The notes beneath the pieces are model-generated. The model saw only the letters and a list, made by a program, of their open reading frames with translations. It was not told the origin of the DNA and did no database searches. Shown here one piece after another: positions 48,735 to 58,752 of a DNA stretch of 64,000 nucleotides; within the stretch, counting starts at the first letter, position 1, and each line of letters opens with the position of its first letter. The DNA comes from Novosphingobium fluoreni (GTDB taxonomy: Bacteria; Pseudomonadota; Alphaproteobacteria; Sphingomonadales; Sphingomonadaceae), in assembly GCF_014196615.1 (NCBI RefSeq), contig NZ_JACIDY010000002.1, positions 434,001 through 498,000 of the forward strand. The letters are read 5' to 3'. The translations under genes and the position numbers were made by a program.

Positions 48735-49064
48735 TCAGACGCAGCGGAGCGTTTCGATAAGCCCTTGGGCATCGGTGGTGATCGTCAGGCGGTCTTCCCG
48801 AAAGTCCATCGTCATCGCGTCGTTCGGACCCAGGACGCGGACGGTCTGCGCGCCCGAGGCGACCTTGATCTGGTCGATCAACGCATCGCTACGGGGCTGG
48901 CCGATATAAGTGACCACCCGGCTTGCCCCGCACCGGTCTGAACCGGCGACGGGCGAGGGCTGTTTCACCGGACGATACTGGTTCTGCGCGGTGCAAGCGC
49001 TCAGCAAGGCTGCCGTGACGACGCTGGCGATCAGGGGTGCGCGTTTCATCATCGTGCGGCTCAT
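48735..49064 (-). CDS. I78-type peptidase inhibitor lipoprotein
   Basis: A 109-residue lipoprotein. The signal ends LLSAC (Cys at residue 24); the mature part has the I78 inhibitor pattern: a Cys, then YIGQPRSDALIDQI, then RVLGPNDAMTMDFREDRLTI and a final Cys. I78 inhibitors (elastase-inhibitor type) block serine peptidases. Its start overlaps the YceI stop by four bases, so it is translated with that gene. Confidence 0.82.
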   Translation of the reverse strand: MSRTMMKRAPLIASVVTAALLSACTAQNQYRPVKQPSPVAGSDRCGASRVVTYIGQPRSDALIDQIKVASGAQTVRVLGPNDAMTMDFREDRLTITTDAQGLIETLRCV

Positions 49065-49711
49065 TGCTTGGAGAATGCCGCGGCGATCTTCAGCTTCACC
49101 TCGTCAGAGAGCATCGGGATCATCTGGCCCATGCCGAACTGGCTGCGACGGATCGTGGTTGTGGCTTCGAAGCCGATGTTTTCGGCACCGCCCATCTGTG
49201 CCGGGGCCTTGCCCGCGCCATAGAAATTGACGGCCAACGTGACAGGCCGGGTAACGCCGTTCAGCGTGAGGTTGCCGGTTACATCCGCCATGGTCTTGCC
49301 CTTGGGCTTGACCGAGGTGGAAACGAACGTGGCGTCCGCGGGAGAGGCACCGAAGAAATCGGGCTTGCTGGCCGCGTCCTTGGGCCCGCGCAGCAAGTGC
49401 GCGGTCAGGGCCTGGTTGACCGTGGTCACCTTGCTGACCGGAATGGTCATCGAAACCTTGGCGTTTTGCGGCGCCTTGGGATCAAGCTGCAATGTGCCGC
49501 TGATATCGCCGAAAAGGCCGAAGTAGGGCGAGAAGCCGAGGTGATTCACTTCCCATTCGACCAGTGTGTGGCCGGGATCGGCCTTGTAGGTGCCGCCAGT
49601 TACGAGCGCTGCGTTCTTCTGACCCGGAGGGCACGATGCCGCGCCTTGGGCCCACAGCGGGGCGGTGCCGACAATGGCGAGAGCGGCGGCGGATGCGAGA
49701 ATGCGGCGCAT
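49061..49711 (-). CDS. YceI family periplasmic protein
   Basis: A 216-residue secreted lipocalin-like protein. It has a signal peptide (to PLWAQGA) and the YceI pattern: YKADPGHTLVEWEVNHLGFSPYFGLFGDISGTLQLD and later NLTLNGVTRPVTLAVNFYG. YceI proteins bind polyisoprenoids or similar amphiphiles. It lies between two genes for I78-type lipoproteins on the same strand. Confidence 0.92.
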   Translation of the reverse strand: MRRILASAAALAIVGTAPLWAQGAASCPPGQKNAALVTGGTYKADPGHTLVEWEVNHLGFSPYFGLFGDISGTLQLDPKAPQNAKVSMTIPVSKVTTVNQALTAHLLRGPKDAASKPDFFGASPADATFVSTSVKPKGKTMADVTGNLTLNGVTRPVTLAVNFYGAGKAPAQMGGAENIGFEATTTIRRSQFGMGQMIPMLSDEVKLKIAAAFSKQ

Positions 49712-49797
49712 GGTTCGTTACCCCGAGAAACCTTGGTACGCGCGTCAACTCACCGGGCGGGGTGAGGTTCCCAACCGGTAGGCTGGGTACGCCGCCA

Positions 49798-50292
49798 TCA
49801 GCCGCAGCGGAAGTCGCGAGCCACGCCGGTGTTGTCCAGCATCACGTTGAGGCGGTTCGGTTTTTCACCGGCGTTCACTACGGAGCCCGGCGTCAGGAAG
49901 CGCGTGCCGCCATCTGCGGTGTTGGCAGCCTGGATATCCTGTCGCAGCTTGGGGCTGTCAGCCTGGCCCAGGAACTTGCTCATCGCTACGGCTTTGCAGG
50001 GCGCAGCCGCCTTGGCGTCCAGCTGCACGCTGGGCGGCACGACGAGGTCTGCGTAGGGGCCCTTGTTGGCGCTGGCCGAAACCTGCTGACTGCGGATCGC
50101 CCCGGCATTTTCGGCAGCGGCCTTTTCGGAAGCGACTTCGGCCGGATTGGCCTGCGCGACGCTGCTGGCCGGAGCCTGTTGCACACCGATCCGCTGCGCA
50201 TAGTCGTCAGGCTGGCTGGATGTGTCCTGCTTGCAGCCCGCGATCGTCATTGCCGACAGGCAAAGCAGGGCGGAGGTACGAAGTACGGCCAT
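49798..50292 (-). CDS. I78-like peptidase inhibitor lipoprotein
   Basis: A 164-residue lipoprotein. The signal ends TIAGC (Cys at residue 20), followed by a long Ala/Gln/Ser-rich linker. The C-terminal 70 residues (AVAMSKFLGQADSPKLRQDI...FLTPGSVVNAGEKPNRLNVMLDNTGVARDFRC) match the I78 pattern with its flanking cysteines. It is the second I78-type gene within 1.5 kb, upstream of yceI. Confidence 0.78.
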   Translation of the reverse strand: MAVLRTSALLCLSAMTIAGCKQDTSSQPDDYAQRIGVQQAPASSVAQANPAEVASEKAAAENAGAIRSQQVSASANKGPYADLVVPPSVQLDAKAAAPCKAVAMSKFLGQADSPKLRQDIQAANTADGGTRFLTPGSVVNAGEKPNRLNVMLDNTGVARDFRCG

Positions 50293-50352
50293 TGTGCGCT
50301 CCCGATCATTCCCGCCCCATCCAAGGTGGATGGGGCGGGGGAGCGGTTAGCC

Positions 50353-51459
<1,107 letters not shown>

Positions 51460-51483
51460 TCAAGCCCGGGACGCGAAATGCAT

Positions 51484-51999
51484 CTAGGCTTCGGTCGCCC
51501 CGCGGATCATGCCGACGATGCCGGTGCGGCCCACTTCGACAAGGCCGAGGTCGCGCATCAGGGCGATGAAGCTGTCGATCTTCTGGGGCGCGCCGGTCAG
51601 TTCGAACACGAAGCTCTCCGTCGTGGTGTCGACCGGGCGGGCGCGGAAGATTTCCGCCACGCGCAACGCCTCGACACGCTTCTCCCCGGTACCGGCCACC
51701 TTGATCAGCGCCAGCTCCCGCTCGACGTAAGGGCCGTTCTCGGTGAGATCGACAACCTTGTGCACCGGGATCAGCCGCTCAAGCTGGTGGCGTATCTGGT
51801 CGACCACCTCCGGCGGACCGTTGGTGACGATGGTGATCCGGCTGACCGAGTGGTTCTCGGTAATGTCCGCCACGGTCAAGCTGTCGATGTTGTAGCCGCG
51901 CGCGGTGAACATGCCGGCGATGCGGGCCAGGATGCCGGCCTCGTTATCGACGGTGACGGTAAGGACGTGCCGCTCGGACGCGGACTGGGTGATCTTCAT
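51484..51999 (-). CDS. ilvN: Acetolactate synthase small subunit
   Basis: Regulatory subunit that stimulates the synthase and binds valine. The 171-residue protein has an ACT domain (RHVLTVTVDNEAGILARIAGMFTARGYNIDSLTVA) and a C-terminal domain (LALIKVAGTGEKRVEALRVAEIFRA). ATG at 51999 is the usual start; it lies 14 bases after the end of ilvB. Confidence 0.96.
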   Translation of the reverse strand: MKITQSASERHVLTVTVDNEAGILARIAGMFTARGYNIDSLTVADITENHSVSRITIVTNGPPEVVDQIRHQLERLIPVHKVVDLTENGPYVERELALIKVAGTGEKRVEALRVAEIFRARPVDTTTESFVFELTGAPQKIDSFIALMRDLGLVEVGRTGIVGMIRGATEA

Positions 52000-52012
52000 G
52001 CTGTCAGTATCC

Positions 52013-53755
52013 TCAGACCAGCGCCTTGGCTTCATCGCTGACGGTGCCGACCACCTCATCGCCATGCAGCAGCATCTCGGTATGCGCCGCGCCGCTGGGG
52101 ATCATGGGGAAGCAGTTCGTGTCCTTGGCGACAAGGCAATCGACGATCACGGGGCCGTCATGGTCGATCATGCCCTGGATGCCGGCGTCGAGCTGGCTTT
52201 CATCCTCGATGCGGATACCCTTCCAGCCGTAGGCTTCGGCCAGCTTCACGAAGTCCGGCAAACTGTCCGAGTAGGAGTTGGAGAACCGGCTTTCGTAAGT
52301 CAGTTCCTGCCACTGGCGAACCATGCCCATCCACTCGTTATTAAGGATGAACACCTTCACCGGCAGGCGATATTGCGTTGCGGTGCCCATCTCCTGGATG
52401 TTCATCTGGATCGAGGCGTCGCCCGCTATATCGATGACCAGCTTGTCCGGATGGCCGCATTGCGCGCCGATCGCGGCGGGCAGGCCGTAGCCCATGGTGC
52501 CGAGGCCCCCCGACGTCAGCCAGCGGTTCGGCGCGAAGAAGTGGAAGTGCTGCGCCGCCCACATCTGGTGCTGGCCGACTTCGGTGGAGATGATCGGATC
52601 ACGGTCCCGCGTCATCTCGAACAGGCGCTGCACCGCATATTGCGGCGCGATCGCGTCTTCGGAGCGCGGATAGGACAAGCTGTTGCGCTGCTTCCAACCG
52701 TCGATGCGGGCTTTCCAGTCCGACAAGTCGCGGGTCTGGTGGTCGCCCAGGCCGTCCAGGATCTGGGCCAGGACCTGCGCGCAATCACCCACTAGCGGCA
52801 GATCGACATGCACCGTCTTGTTGATGGACGAGCGATCGATGTCGATGTGGATCTTCAGCGAGTTGGGCGCGAAGGCATCGAGCCTGCCGGTCACGCGATC
52901 GTCGAAGCGGGCGCCGACGCAGACGATCAGGTCCGCCTGGTTCATCGCCATGTTGGCTTCGTATGTACCGTGCATGCCCAGCATGCCCAGCCAGTCCGCG
53001 CTGTCCGCCGGGAACGCGCCCAGGCCCATCAGCGTGGAAGTGACGGGCGCGCCGGTCTTCGCCTGAAGTTCCCGCAGCAATTCGGCCGCACGCGGGCCGG
53101 AGTTGATGACGCCGCCGCCGGTATAGAGCACGGGCCGCTCTGCCGCCGCGATCATGCTGACGGCGCGGGCGATGTCGCCCGCCTCTGCGCGCTCACGCGG
53201 ATTGTAGCGAATGTGGCGCTGCGGCGCGCCGTCATGCCACAGGGCGGAAGCGATCTGGACGTCCTTGGGAATGTCGATCAGGACCGGGCCAGGACGGCCG
53301 GTGGTGGCGATCTGAAACGCCTCATCGATCGTGGCCGCCAACTGCGCCGGATCGCGCACCAGATAGTTGTGCTTGGTGCAATGGCGCGACATGCCGATGG
53401 TGTCGGCTTCTTGGAACGCGTCCGAGCCGATCACCGAAGTCGGGACCTGGCCGGTGATCACGACGAGCGGGATCGAATCCATGAAGGCATCGGCAACACC
53501 GGTCATCGCGTTCGTCGCGCCCGGGCCGGAGGTGACGAGGACAACGCCGGGCTTGCCGGTGGCGCGCGCATATCCTTCGGCAGCGTGGGCCGCGCCAGCT
53601 TCGTGCCGGACGAGAATGTGGCGGATGCGCTCATCCTGGAACAAAGCATCGTAGATCGGCAGCACCGCGCCGCCGGGATAGCCGAATACGAATTCGACTC
53701 CCTGTCGGACGAGGCTTTCAACCAGGATGTTCGCGCCGCTGCGCTCTTCACTCAC
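52013..53755 (-). CDS. ilvB: Acetolactate synthase large subunit
   Basis: Thiamine diphosphate enzyme making acetolactate or acetohydroxybutyrate for valine, leucine and isoleucine. The 580-residue protein shows FVFGYPGGAVLPIYDAL with the catalytic Glu region in AAHAAEGYARATGKPGVVLVTSGPGATN, the FAD-binding part, and the ThDP motif GDASIQMNIQEMGTATQY. GTG at 53755 is chosen because AAGGA sits eight bases upstream; the frame extends further but without such a site. Confidence 0.97.
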   Translation of the reverse strand: MSEERSGANILVESLVRQGVEFVFGYPGGAVLPIYDALFQDERIRHILVRHEAGAAHAAEGYARATGKPGVVLVTSGPGATNAMTGVADAFMDSIPLVVITGQVPTSVIGSDAFQEADTIGMSRHCTKHNYLVRDPAQLAATIDEAFQIATTGRPGPVLIDIPKDVQIASALWHDGAPQRHIRYNPRERAEAGDIARAVSMIAAAERPVLYTGGGVINSGPRAAELLRELQAKTGAPVTSTLMGLGAFPADSADWLGMLGMHGTYEANMAMNQADLIVCVGARFDDRVTGRLDAFAPNSLKIHIDIDRSSINKTVHVDLPLVGDCAQVLAQILDGLGDHQTRDLSDWKARIDGWKQRNSLSYPRSEDAIAPQYAVQRLFEMTRDRDPIISTEVGQHQMWAAQHFHFFAPNRWLTSGGLGTMGYGLPAAIGAQCGHPDKLVIDIAGDASIQMNIQEMGTATQYRLPVKVFILNNEWMGMVRQWQELTYESRFSNSYSDSLPDFVKLAEAYGWKGIRIEDESQLDAGIQGMIDHDGPVIVDCLVAKDTNCFPMIPSGAAHTEMLLHGDEVVGTVSDEAKALV

Positions 53756-53825
53756 AACACTTGTCCTTACTGTTGAGGCACACCGGGGAAGGTGCGCCTG
53801 CGCCCGTGGGCTTTTGCCGGGCTCA

Positions 53826-53865
53826 TAATAAAACCGACCCGGCTCCACAACCGCGGGCCGGGTCG
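53826..53865 (-). terminator. Intrinsic terminator between miaA and ilvB
   Basis: On the minus strand CGACCCGGC (from 53865) pairs perfectly with GCCGGGTCG (to 53835), followed by GTTTTATT. It lies between miaA and ilvB, both minus. It may end miaA transcription or act as an attenuator for ilvBNC. Confidence 0.7.
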
Positions 53866-53930
53866 CATCCTCTCCCTGCTCTGACCCTTCTGTGTGATCG
53901 AGCGATGGACCGACTAGAAGATCGAAAATA

Positions 53931-54914
53931 TCAGGTCAAGCCAAAACAGCGTAATAAAGTTGCTTTAATGGTGGTTGCTGTCGAGGCATCGAAGGCAAGG
54001 CGTGGCCACTCGGTTGGTGGCTGGTGGCGCAACCAGGTGAATTGTCGCTTGGCGTAGTTTCGGGTCGCCTGCGTGCCCCGGGCCAAGGCTTCGCCTTCGC
54101 TGACCTCTCCCCGAAGCAAAGCGGCGATCTCGGGCACGCCGATCGCGCGCATCACGGGCAAATCGGGATCGAGTTGGCGCTCCAGCAATCGCGCCACCTC
54201 AGGGATGGCACCGCTCTCCAGCATCTGCGCGAAGCGGGCGTTACATCGCGCATAGAGCCACTCCCGCTCCGGTAGAAGAATCGCGGCCCTCACCGTCACG
54301 GCCTGCGCGACCCCGCCCTGTGTATCGGCCTGCCAGTCGGCCAAAGTTCTGCCGGTAGAGCGCACCACTTCCAGCGCCCGCGCGACGCGCGTGGTATCCG
54401 CCGGCGCCAGCCGCGCGGCGCGGTCGGGATCTTCCGCCTGCAACGCGGCATAGGCTTCGGCAACGGGAAGTCGCCGGACCTGCGCGCGGATCGCCTCCTC
54501 GATCGGGGGGACAGGCGCGATGCCGTCCAGCAGCGTGCGAATGTAGAGGCCTGTCCCGCCGACCAGAACCGGCACGCCACCATCGGCGTGAATGGCGGCG
54601 ATTTCCTGTTTTGCCGCATTGGCCCAGTCCGCTGCCGAGCAGGCCACGGCCCCGTCCCACGCGCCGTAAAGGCGGTGATCGATCCCACCCATATCGTCCT
54701 CGGAGGGGCGGGCGCTCAACACGGCAAGGTCGGCATAGACTTGCGCGCTGTCGGCGTTGATGACCACTGCGCGCCGCCCTGTCGCCTCGATCGCTTGGGC
54801 CAGCGCGACGGCACAATCGCTCTTGCCGCTGGCGGTCGGCCCTGCGATGAGCGCCAGCGGCGGCCGGTCACGGTCGGGTTCTGTAAACCAATCTGGGGAA
54901 ATGTCCGTGCTCAT
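53931..54914 (-). CDS. miaA: tRNA dimethylallyltransferase
   Basis: Adds the dimethylallyl group to A37 of tRNAs reading UNN codons. The 327-residue protein shows the P-loop LALIAGPTASGKSDCAVALA, INADSAQVYADLAVLSARPS and VLVGGTGLYIRTLLDG. ATG at 54914 gives a normal length; the reading frame continues upstream over serB but that part is a shadow. Its first 14 bases overlap the divergent serB start. Confidence 0.95.
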   Translation of the reverse strand: MSTDISPDWFTEPDRDRPPLALIAGPTASGKSDCAVALAQAIEATGRRAVVINADSAQVYADLAVLSARPSEDDMGGIDHRLYGAWDGAVACSAADWANAAKQEIAAIHADGGVPVLVGGTGLYIRTLLDGIAPVPPIEEAIRAQVRRLPVAEAYAALQAEDPDRAARLAPADTTRVARALEVVRSTGRTLADWQADTQGGVAQAVTVRAAILLPEREWLYARCNARFAQMLESGAIPEVARLLERQLDPDLPVMRAIGVPEIAALLRGEVSEGEALARGTQATRNYAKRQFTWLRHQPPTEWPRLAFDASTATTIKATLLRCFGLT

Positions 54915-55788
54915 CGCCCGGCTGATAGCAGACGCGGAAGGCTTGTCCGCAAGGATCGATGCGGTTCGCGCCGATCTGGAAGCACGCGGCGTCCGAACCG
55001 CCGGTGTGAGCATGCTCGACCATTGCGGCGAAACGCTGGAGATCACTTCGCCGGATGACGATCTGGCCGCGATGCAGGACGTGCTGGATACGCACTTCAG
55101 CCCATCGGATACGTTGGTGGCGCGCGACGTGATCCAGTTCCCGCGGCTGTTCGTGTCCGACATGGATTCGACCATGATCGGGCAGGAATGCATCGACGAA
55201 CTGGCAGACTTTGCGGGCCTCAAGGAGCAGGTCGCCGGCATTACCGAGCGGGCGATGCAAGGCGAACTGGATTTCGAGTCCGCGCTGCGAGAGCGAGTGC
55301 GCCTGCTCACCGATTTGCCGGAAAGCGCGATCGGCGAGTGCCTTTCCAGTCGGATCGTGCCGATGGCGGGCGCGGCGACGTTGGTCGCCACCTTGCGGAC
55401 GCGGGGATGTCGCACCGTGCTGGTGACGGGGGGCTTCCACCACTTCGCCGACCCCATCGGCGAGCAGCTTGGCTTCGATCACGTCGTGGGCAATCGGCTG
55501 GAGGTGTCCGCCGGCAAGTTGAGCGGCGGCCTAGTCGGTGGCATCGTCGATAGCGGGGTAAAGCAGGCCACACTGCTGACCGAGGCCGAGGCTCTGGGCG
55601 AGGACGTGATAACCATGGCGATCGGCGATGGCGCGAACGACATCCCGATGATCGAGGCGGCCACATACGGCTTTGCCTATCACGCCAAGCCCAAGGCGCG
55701 TGCCGCCGCCAATGGACGGATCGATCGGGGTGACTTGACCAAGGTTCTCAAGCTGCTGGGCGTGCCGATGCGCGATTGGGTCGGCTGA
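54901..55788 (+). CDS. serB: Phosphoserine phosphatase
   Basis: Last step of serine synthesis. The 295-residue protein has an N-terminal ACT-like extension and a C-terminal HAD domain with FVSDMDSTMIGQECIDELA (DxD nucleophile), SSRIVPMAGAATLV, LVTGGFHHFADPI and GDGANDIPMIEAATYG. The start at 54901 is 14 bases inside the divergent miaA start, so the two genes overlap head to head. Confidence 0.95.
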   Translation: MSVLIARLIADAEGLSARIDAVRADLEARGVRTAGVSMLDHCGETLEITSPDDDLAAMQDVLDTHFSPSDTLVARDVIQFPRLFVSDMDSTMIGQECIDELADFAGLKEQVAGITERAMQGELDFESALRERVRLLTDLPESAIGECLSSRIVPMAGAATLVATLRTRGCRTVLVTGGFHHFADPIGEQLGFDHVVGNRLEVSAGKLSGGLVGGIVDSGVKQATLLTEAEALGEDVITMAIGDGANDIPMIEAATYGFAYHAKPKARAAANGRIDRGDLTKVLKLLGVPMRDWVG

Positions 55789-55789
55789 G

Positions 55790-56434
55790 ATGCCGGCGCG
55801 GGACGGTAGCGCGTTGGGTTCGCGCCACCCCCGGTATCGGCTGTTCCTGGTTGCCTTCCCCGCCGCCTCGCTGCTGCTGATCCCGTTGCTGCCCATCATC
55901 GAGGCGGTGCTGGTCGGCTTCGACGTGGCGGTGGCCGTCTTCGTGCTTTCCTGCATCAACCTGTGGCGCGATGGTCGCCCCGAAGTCATCCGGCGTCAGG
56001 CGTTTCGCGACGATGCGGGGCAGTTCCTGCTTCTGCTGCTGACGGTGCTGATCAGCACGGTGATCCTGAGTGCCCTGGGGCTACTGATCCTGGACAAGAA
56101 GGCGCTGGACGGCGGGCATATTGCGATCCTCATCGCCACGCTGCTTTCCAGTTGGACCTACGGCAATCTCGTCTACGCGTTCCATTACGCGCGGCTTTAT
56201 TACTCGCCCAAAGCGGGCGGCGACCACGGGGGGCTTGCGTTTCCCGGCGATTGCGAGCCGGACTTCTCAGACTTTGTGAACTTCGCGTTCGTAATCGGCA
56301 TGACCTGCCAGACCGCCGACATTAGCATCACCGACAGCGCGATGCGGCGGGTGTCGACGTTCCACGGATTGTTCGCCTTCGCCTTCAACCTGGGCATATT
56401 GGCGCTGACGGTGAACGTGCTGGCATCGTCCTGA
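55790..56434 (+). CDS. DUF1345 family membrane protein
   Basis: A 214-residue protein with about five membrane segments and the DUF1345 pattern YAFHYARLYYSPKAGGDHGGLAFPG...PDFSDFVNFAFVIGMTCQTADISITDSAMRR. Function unknown. It starts one base after the serB stop, so the two are likely co-transcribed. Confidence 0.87.
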   Translation: MPARDGSALGSRHPRYRLFLVAFPAASLLLIPLLPIIEAVLVGFDVAVAVFVLSCINLWRDGRPEVIRRQAFRDDAGQFLLLLLTVLISTVILSALGLLILDKKALDGGHIAILIATLLSSWTYGNLVYAFHYARLYYSPKAGGDHGGLAFPGDCEPDFSDFVNFAFVIGMTCQTADISITDSAMRRVSTFHGLFAFAFNLGILALTVNVLASS

Positions 56435-56474
56435 AAAGACCGCCGTCCCGGGGCGAGCCCGGGACTATGGCGTG

Positions 56475-58694
56475 TCAGGCGTCCATCCAGTCCCGGAAGA
56501 ACGCCTCGTGCGCCTCGCGCAAGATGGCGATCTGTGTGGAGGTTTCCCCGCCTACGCTGCGGAAGGTGAGGGTATCGCCCTCGGTTTCACCCAGGGCGAC
56601 CGCGACCAGGCCGGCATGCTCGGCAGCTTCCAGCACGCCGGCTAGATCGCGCGTCGTCACCACATAGCGGGCCTGATCCTCGCCGAACCAGAAGCCCGGC
56701 TCGCTGACGGTATCTTCAGGCGCTGCTACGGCAAAGCCGATGCCGCTTGCCAGGGCCATCTCCGCCAGCGCCACGGCCAGGCCGCCGTCGGCGCAGTCAT
56801 GCACCGCGGTCAACATGCCTTGGCCGATGAGGCCGCGCACCGTGTCTCCGGCCAGCTTTTCGAGGTCAAGGCCGACCGGGGGCGGCGGACCTTCTTCGCG
56901 GCCGAGAATTTCGCGCAGCCACAGCGATTGGCCCAGGTGTCCGCTTTCGCCGCCGATCAGGACGATGCTTTCACCCGCCGCCTTGAAAGCGATGGTGGCC
57001 ATCTGATCGTGGTCGTCCAGCAGGCCGACGCCGCCGATCGCCGGGGTCGGCAAAATGGCCGAGCCGCCGCCAGTCGCCTTGCTCTCATTGTATAGCGAGA
57101 CGTTGCCCGAGACGATCGGATAGTCCAGCGCACGGCAGGCATCCCCCATGCCGTGCAGGGCATGGACGATCTGGGCCATGATCTCGGGCCGTTGCGGATT
57201 GGCGAAGTTGAGGCAGTTCGTGATCGCCAGCGGCCTGCCGCCCACCGCGCTGATGTTGCGCCAGGTTTCGGCGACGGCCTGCATTCCGCCCTCGTAAGGA
57301 TCGGCGTAGACGTAGCGCGGTGTGCAGTCCGTGCTGATCGCCAGTGCCTTCTTCGTGCCGTGGATCCTCACGACCGCAGCGTCGCCACCCGGCTTTTGCA
57401 GCGTGTCTGCACCGACCTGGCTGTCGTACTGCTCCCAGATCCACTTGCGCGAGGCAAGATCGGCGGTGCCCATCAGCTTAACCAGATCGCCGGCGACATC
57501 GGTATCTTCGGGCACGTCGCCCAAGGGCAGGACTGCGGCCCAGTCCGCATATTCCTCGCGATCGATGTACGGGCGCTCATACTCCGGCGCGTCGTCGGCG
57601 AGGGGGCCCAGCGGAATGTCGCAGACCACTTCGCCGTTGAATTCCAGCACCATGTGGCCGGTATCCGTCACTTCGCCGATCACCGCGAAGTCCAGCTCCC
57701 ACTTGTGGAAGATCGCCTCCGCCATCGGCTCCTTACCGGGCTTCAGCACCATGAGCATGCGCTCCTGGCTTTCGCTCAGCATCATTTCGTAAGGCGTCAT
57801 GCCCTCTTCGCGGCAGGGCACGGCGTTCATGTTGAGGCGGATGCCCGCGCCGCCCTTGCTCGCCATCTCGACCGAGGAGGAGGTGAGGCCAGCGGCGCCC
57901 ATGTCCTGGATGGCGACGATCGCGTCGGTCGCCATCAATTCCAGGCACGCCTCGATCAGGAGCTTTTCGGTAAAGGGATCGCCGACCTGCACGGTCGGGC
58001 GCTTCTCGTCGCTGTGTTCGTCGAAGTCGGCGCTGGCCATGGTCGCGCCGTGAATGCCGTCACGCCCGGTCTTGGAACCGACGTAGACGATCGGATTGCC
58101 CAGGCCCGTAGCCGCCGAATAGAAGATCTTGTCCTGCGCGGCCACGCCCACGGTCATCGCGTTGACCAGGATGTTCCCATCGTAGGCCTTGTGGAAGTTG
58201 GTCTCGCCGCCGACGGTGGGCACGCCCACGCAATTGCCGTAGCCACCGATGCCCGAGACGACGCCCTCGACCAGATGCTTCATCTTGGGGTGATCGGGCC
58301 GGCCGAAGCGCAGAGCGTTCAGGTTGGCGACGGGCCGCGCGCCCATCGTGAACACGTCGCGAAGGATGCCGCCCACGCCGGTCGCCGCTCCTTGATAGGG
58401 CTCGATGTAGCTGGGATGGTTGTGACTCTCCATCTTGAAGATGGCGGCTTGTCCATCGCCGATGTCGATCACGCCGGCGTTCTCACCCGGGCCGCAGATC
58501 ACCCACGGCGCGCTGGTGGGCAGCTTCTTCAAGTGAAAGCGGCTGGATTTGTAGGAGCAATGCTCCGACCACATGACCGAGAAGATCCCGAGTTCGACCA
58601 GGTTCGGCTCACGGCCGATCGCGTTCAAGACGCGCTGGTATTCTTCGGGATTGAGGCCATGCGCCTCGACGACATCAGGGGTGATTCCGGACAT
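56475..58694 (-). CDS. purL: Phosphoribosylformylglycinamidine synthase II
   Basis: Makes formylglycinamidine ribotide in purine synthesis, with PurS and PurQ. The 739-residue small-type PurL shows [38 protein letters not shown] and the ATP-binding Gly-rich blocks of the AIRS-like domains ([15 protein letters not shown]). It stands alone; purS and purQ are not in the window. It converges with the DUF1345 gene. Confidence 0.98.
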   Translation of the reverse strand: MSGITPDVVEAHGLNPEEYQRVLNAIGREPNLVELGIFSVMWSEHCSYKSSRFHLKKLPTSAPWVICGPGENAGVIDIGDGQAAIFKMESHNHPSYIEPYQGAATGVGGILRDVFTMGARPVANLNALRFGRPDHPKMKHLVEGVVSGIGGYGNCVGVPTVGGETNFHKAYDGNILVNAMTVGVAAQDKIFYSAATGLGNPIVYVGSKTGRDGIHGATMASADFDEHSDEKRPTVQVGDPFTEKLLIEACLELMATDAIVAIQDMGAAGLTSSSVEMASKGGAGIRLNMNAVPCREEGMTPYEMMLSESQERMLMVLKPGKEPMAEAIFHKWELDFAVIGEVTDTGHMVLEFNGEVVCDIPLGPLADDAPEYERPYIDREEYADWAAVLPLGDVPEDTDVAGDLVKLMGTADLASRKWIWEQYDSQVGADTLQKPGGDAAVVRIHGTKKALAISTDCTPRYVYADPYEGGMQAVAETWRNISAVGGRPLAITNCLNFANPQRPEIMAQIVHALHGMGDACRALDYPIVSGNVSLYNESKATGGGSAILPTPAIGGVGLLDDHDQMATIAFKAAGESIVLIGGESGHLGQSLWLREILGREEGPPPPVGLDLEKLAGDTVRGLIGQGMLTAVHDCADGGLAVALAEMALASGIGFAVAAPEDTVSEPGFWFGEDQARYVVTTRDLAGVLEAAEHAGLVAVALGETEGDTLTFRSVGGETSTQIAILREAHEAFFRDWMDA

Positions 58695-58752
58695 GGCCCC
58701 GCCCTTAGCGACAGTCCGGCGATCAGGCTAGGGTGCCAGCGTTCGCGAAATG

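Noticed and set aside
53767..53868. 33-codon frame in the ilvB leader as an attenuation leader peptide
   Set aside because: It has few Leu, Ile or Val codons and none in a run, so it does not look like a branched-chain leader peptide.
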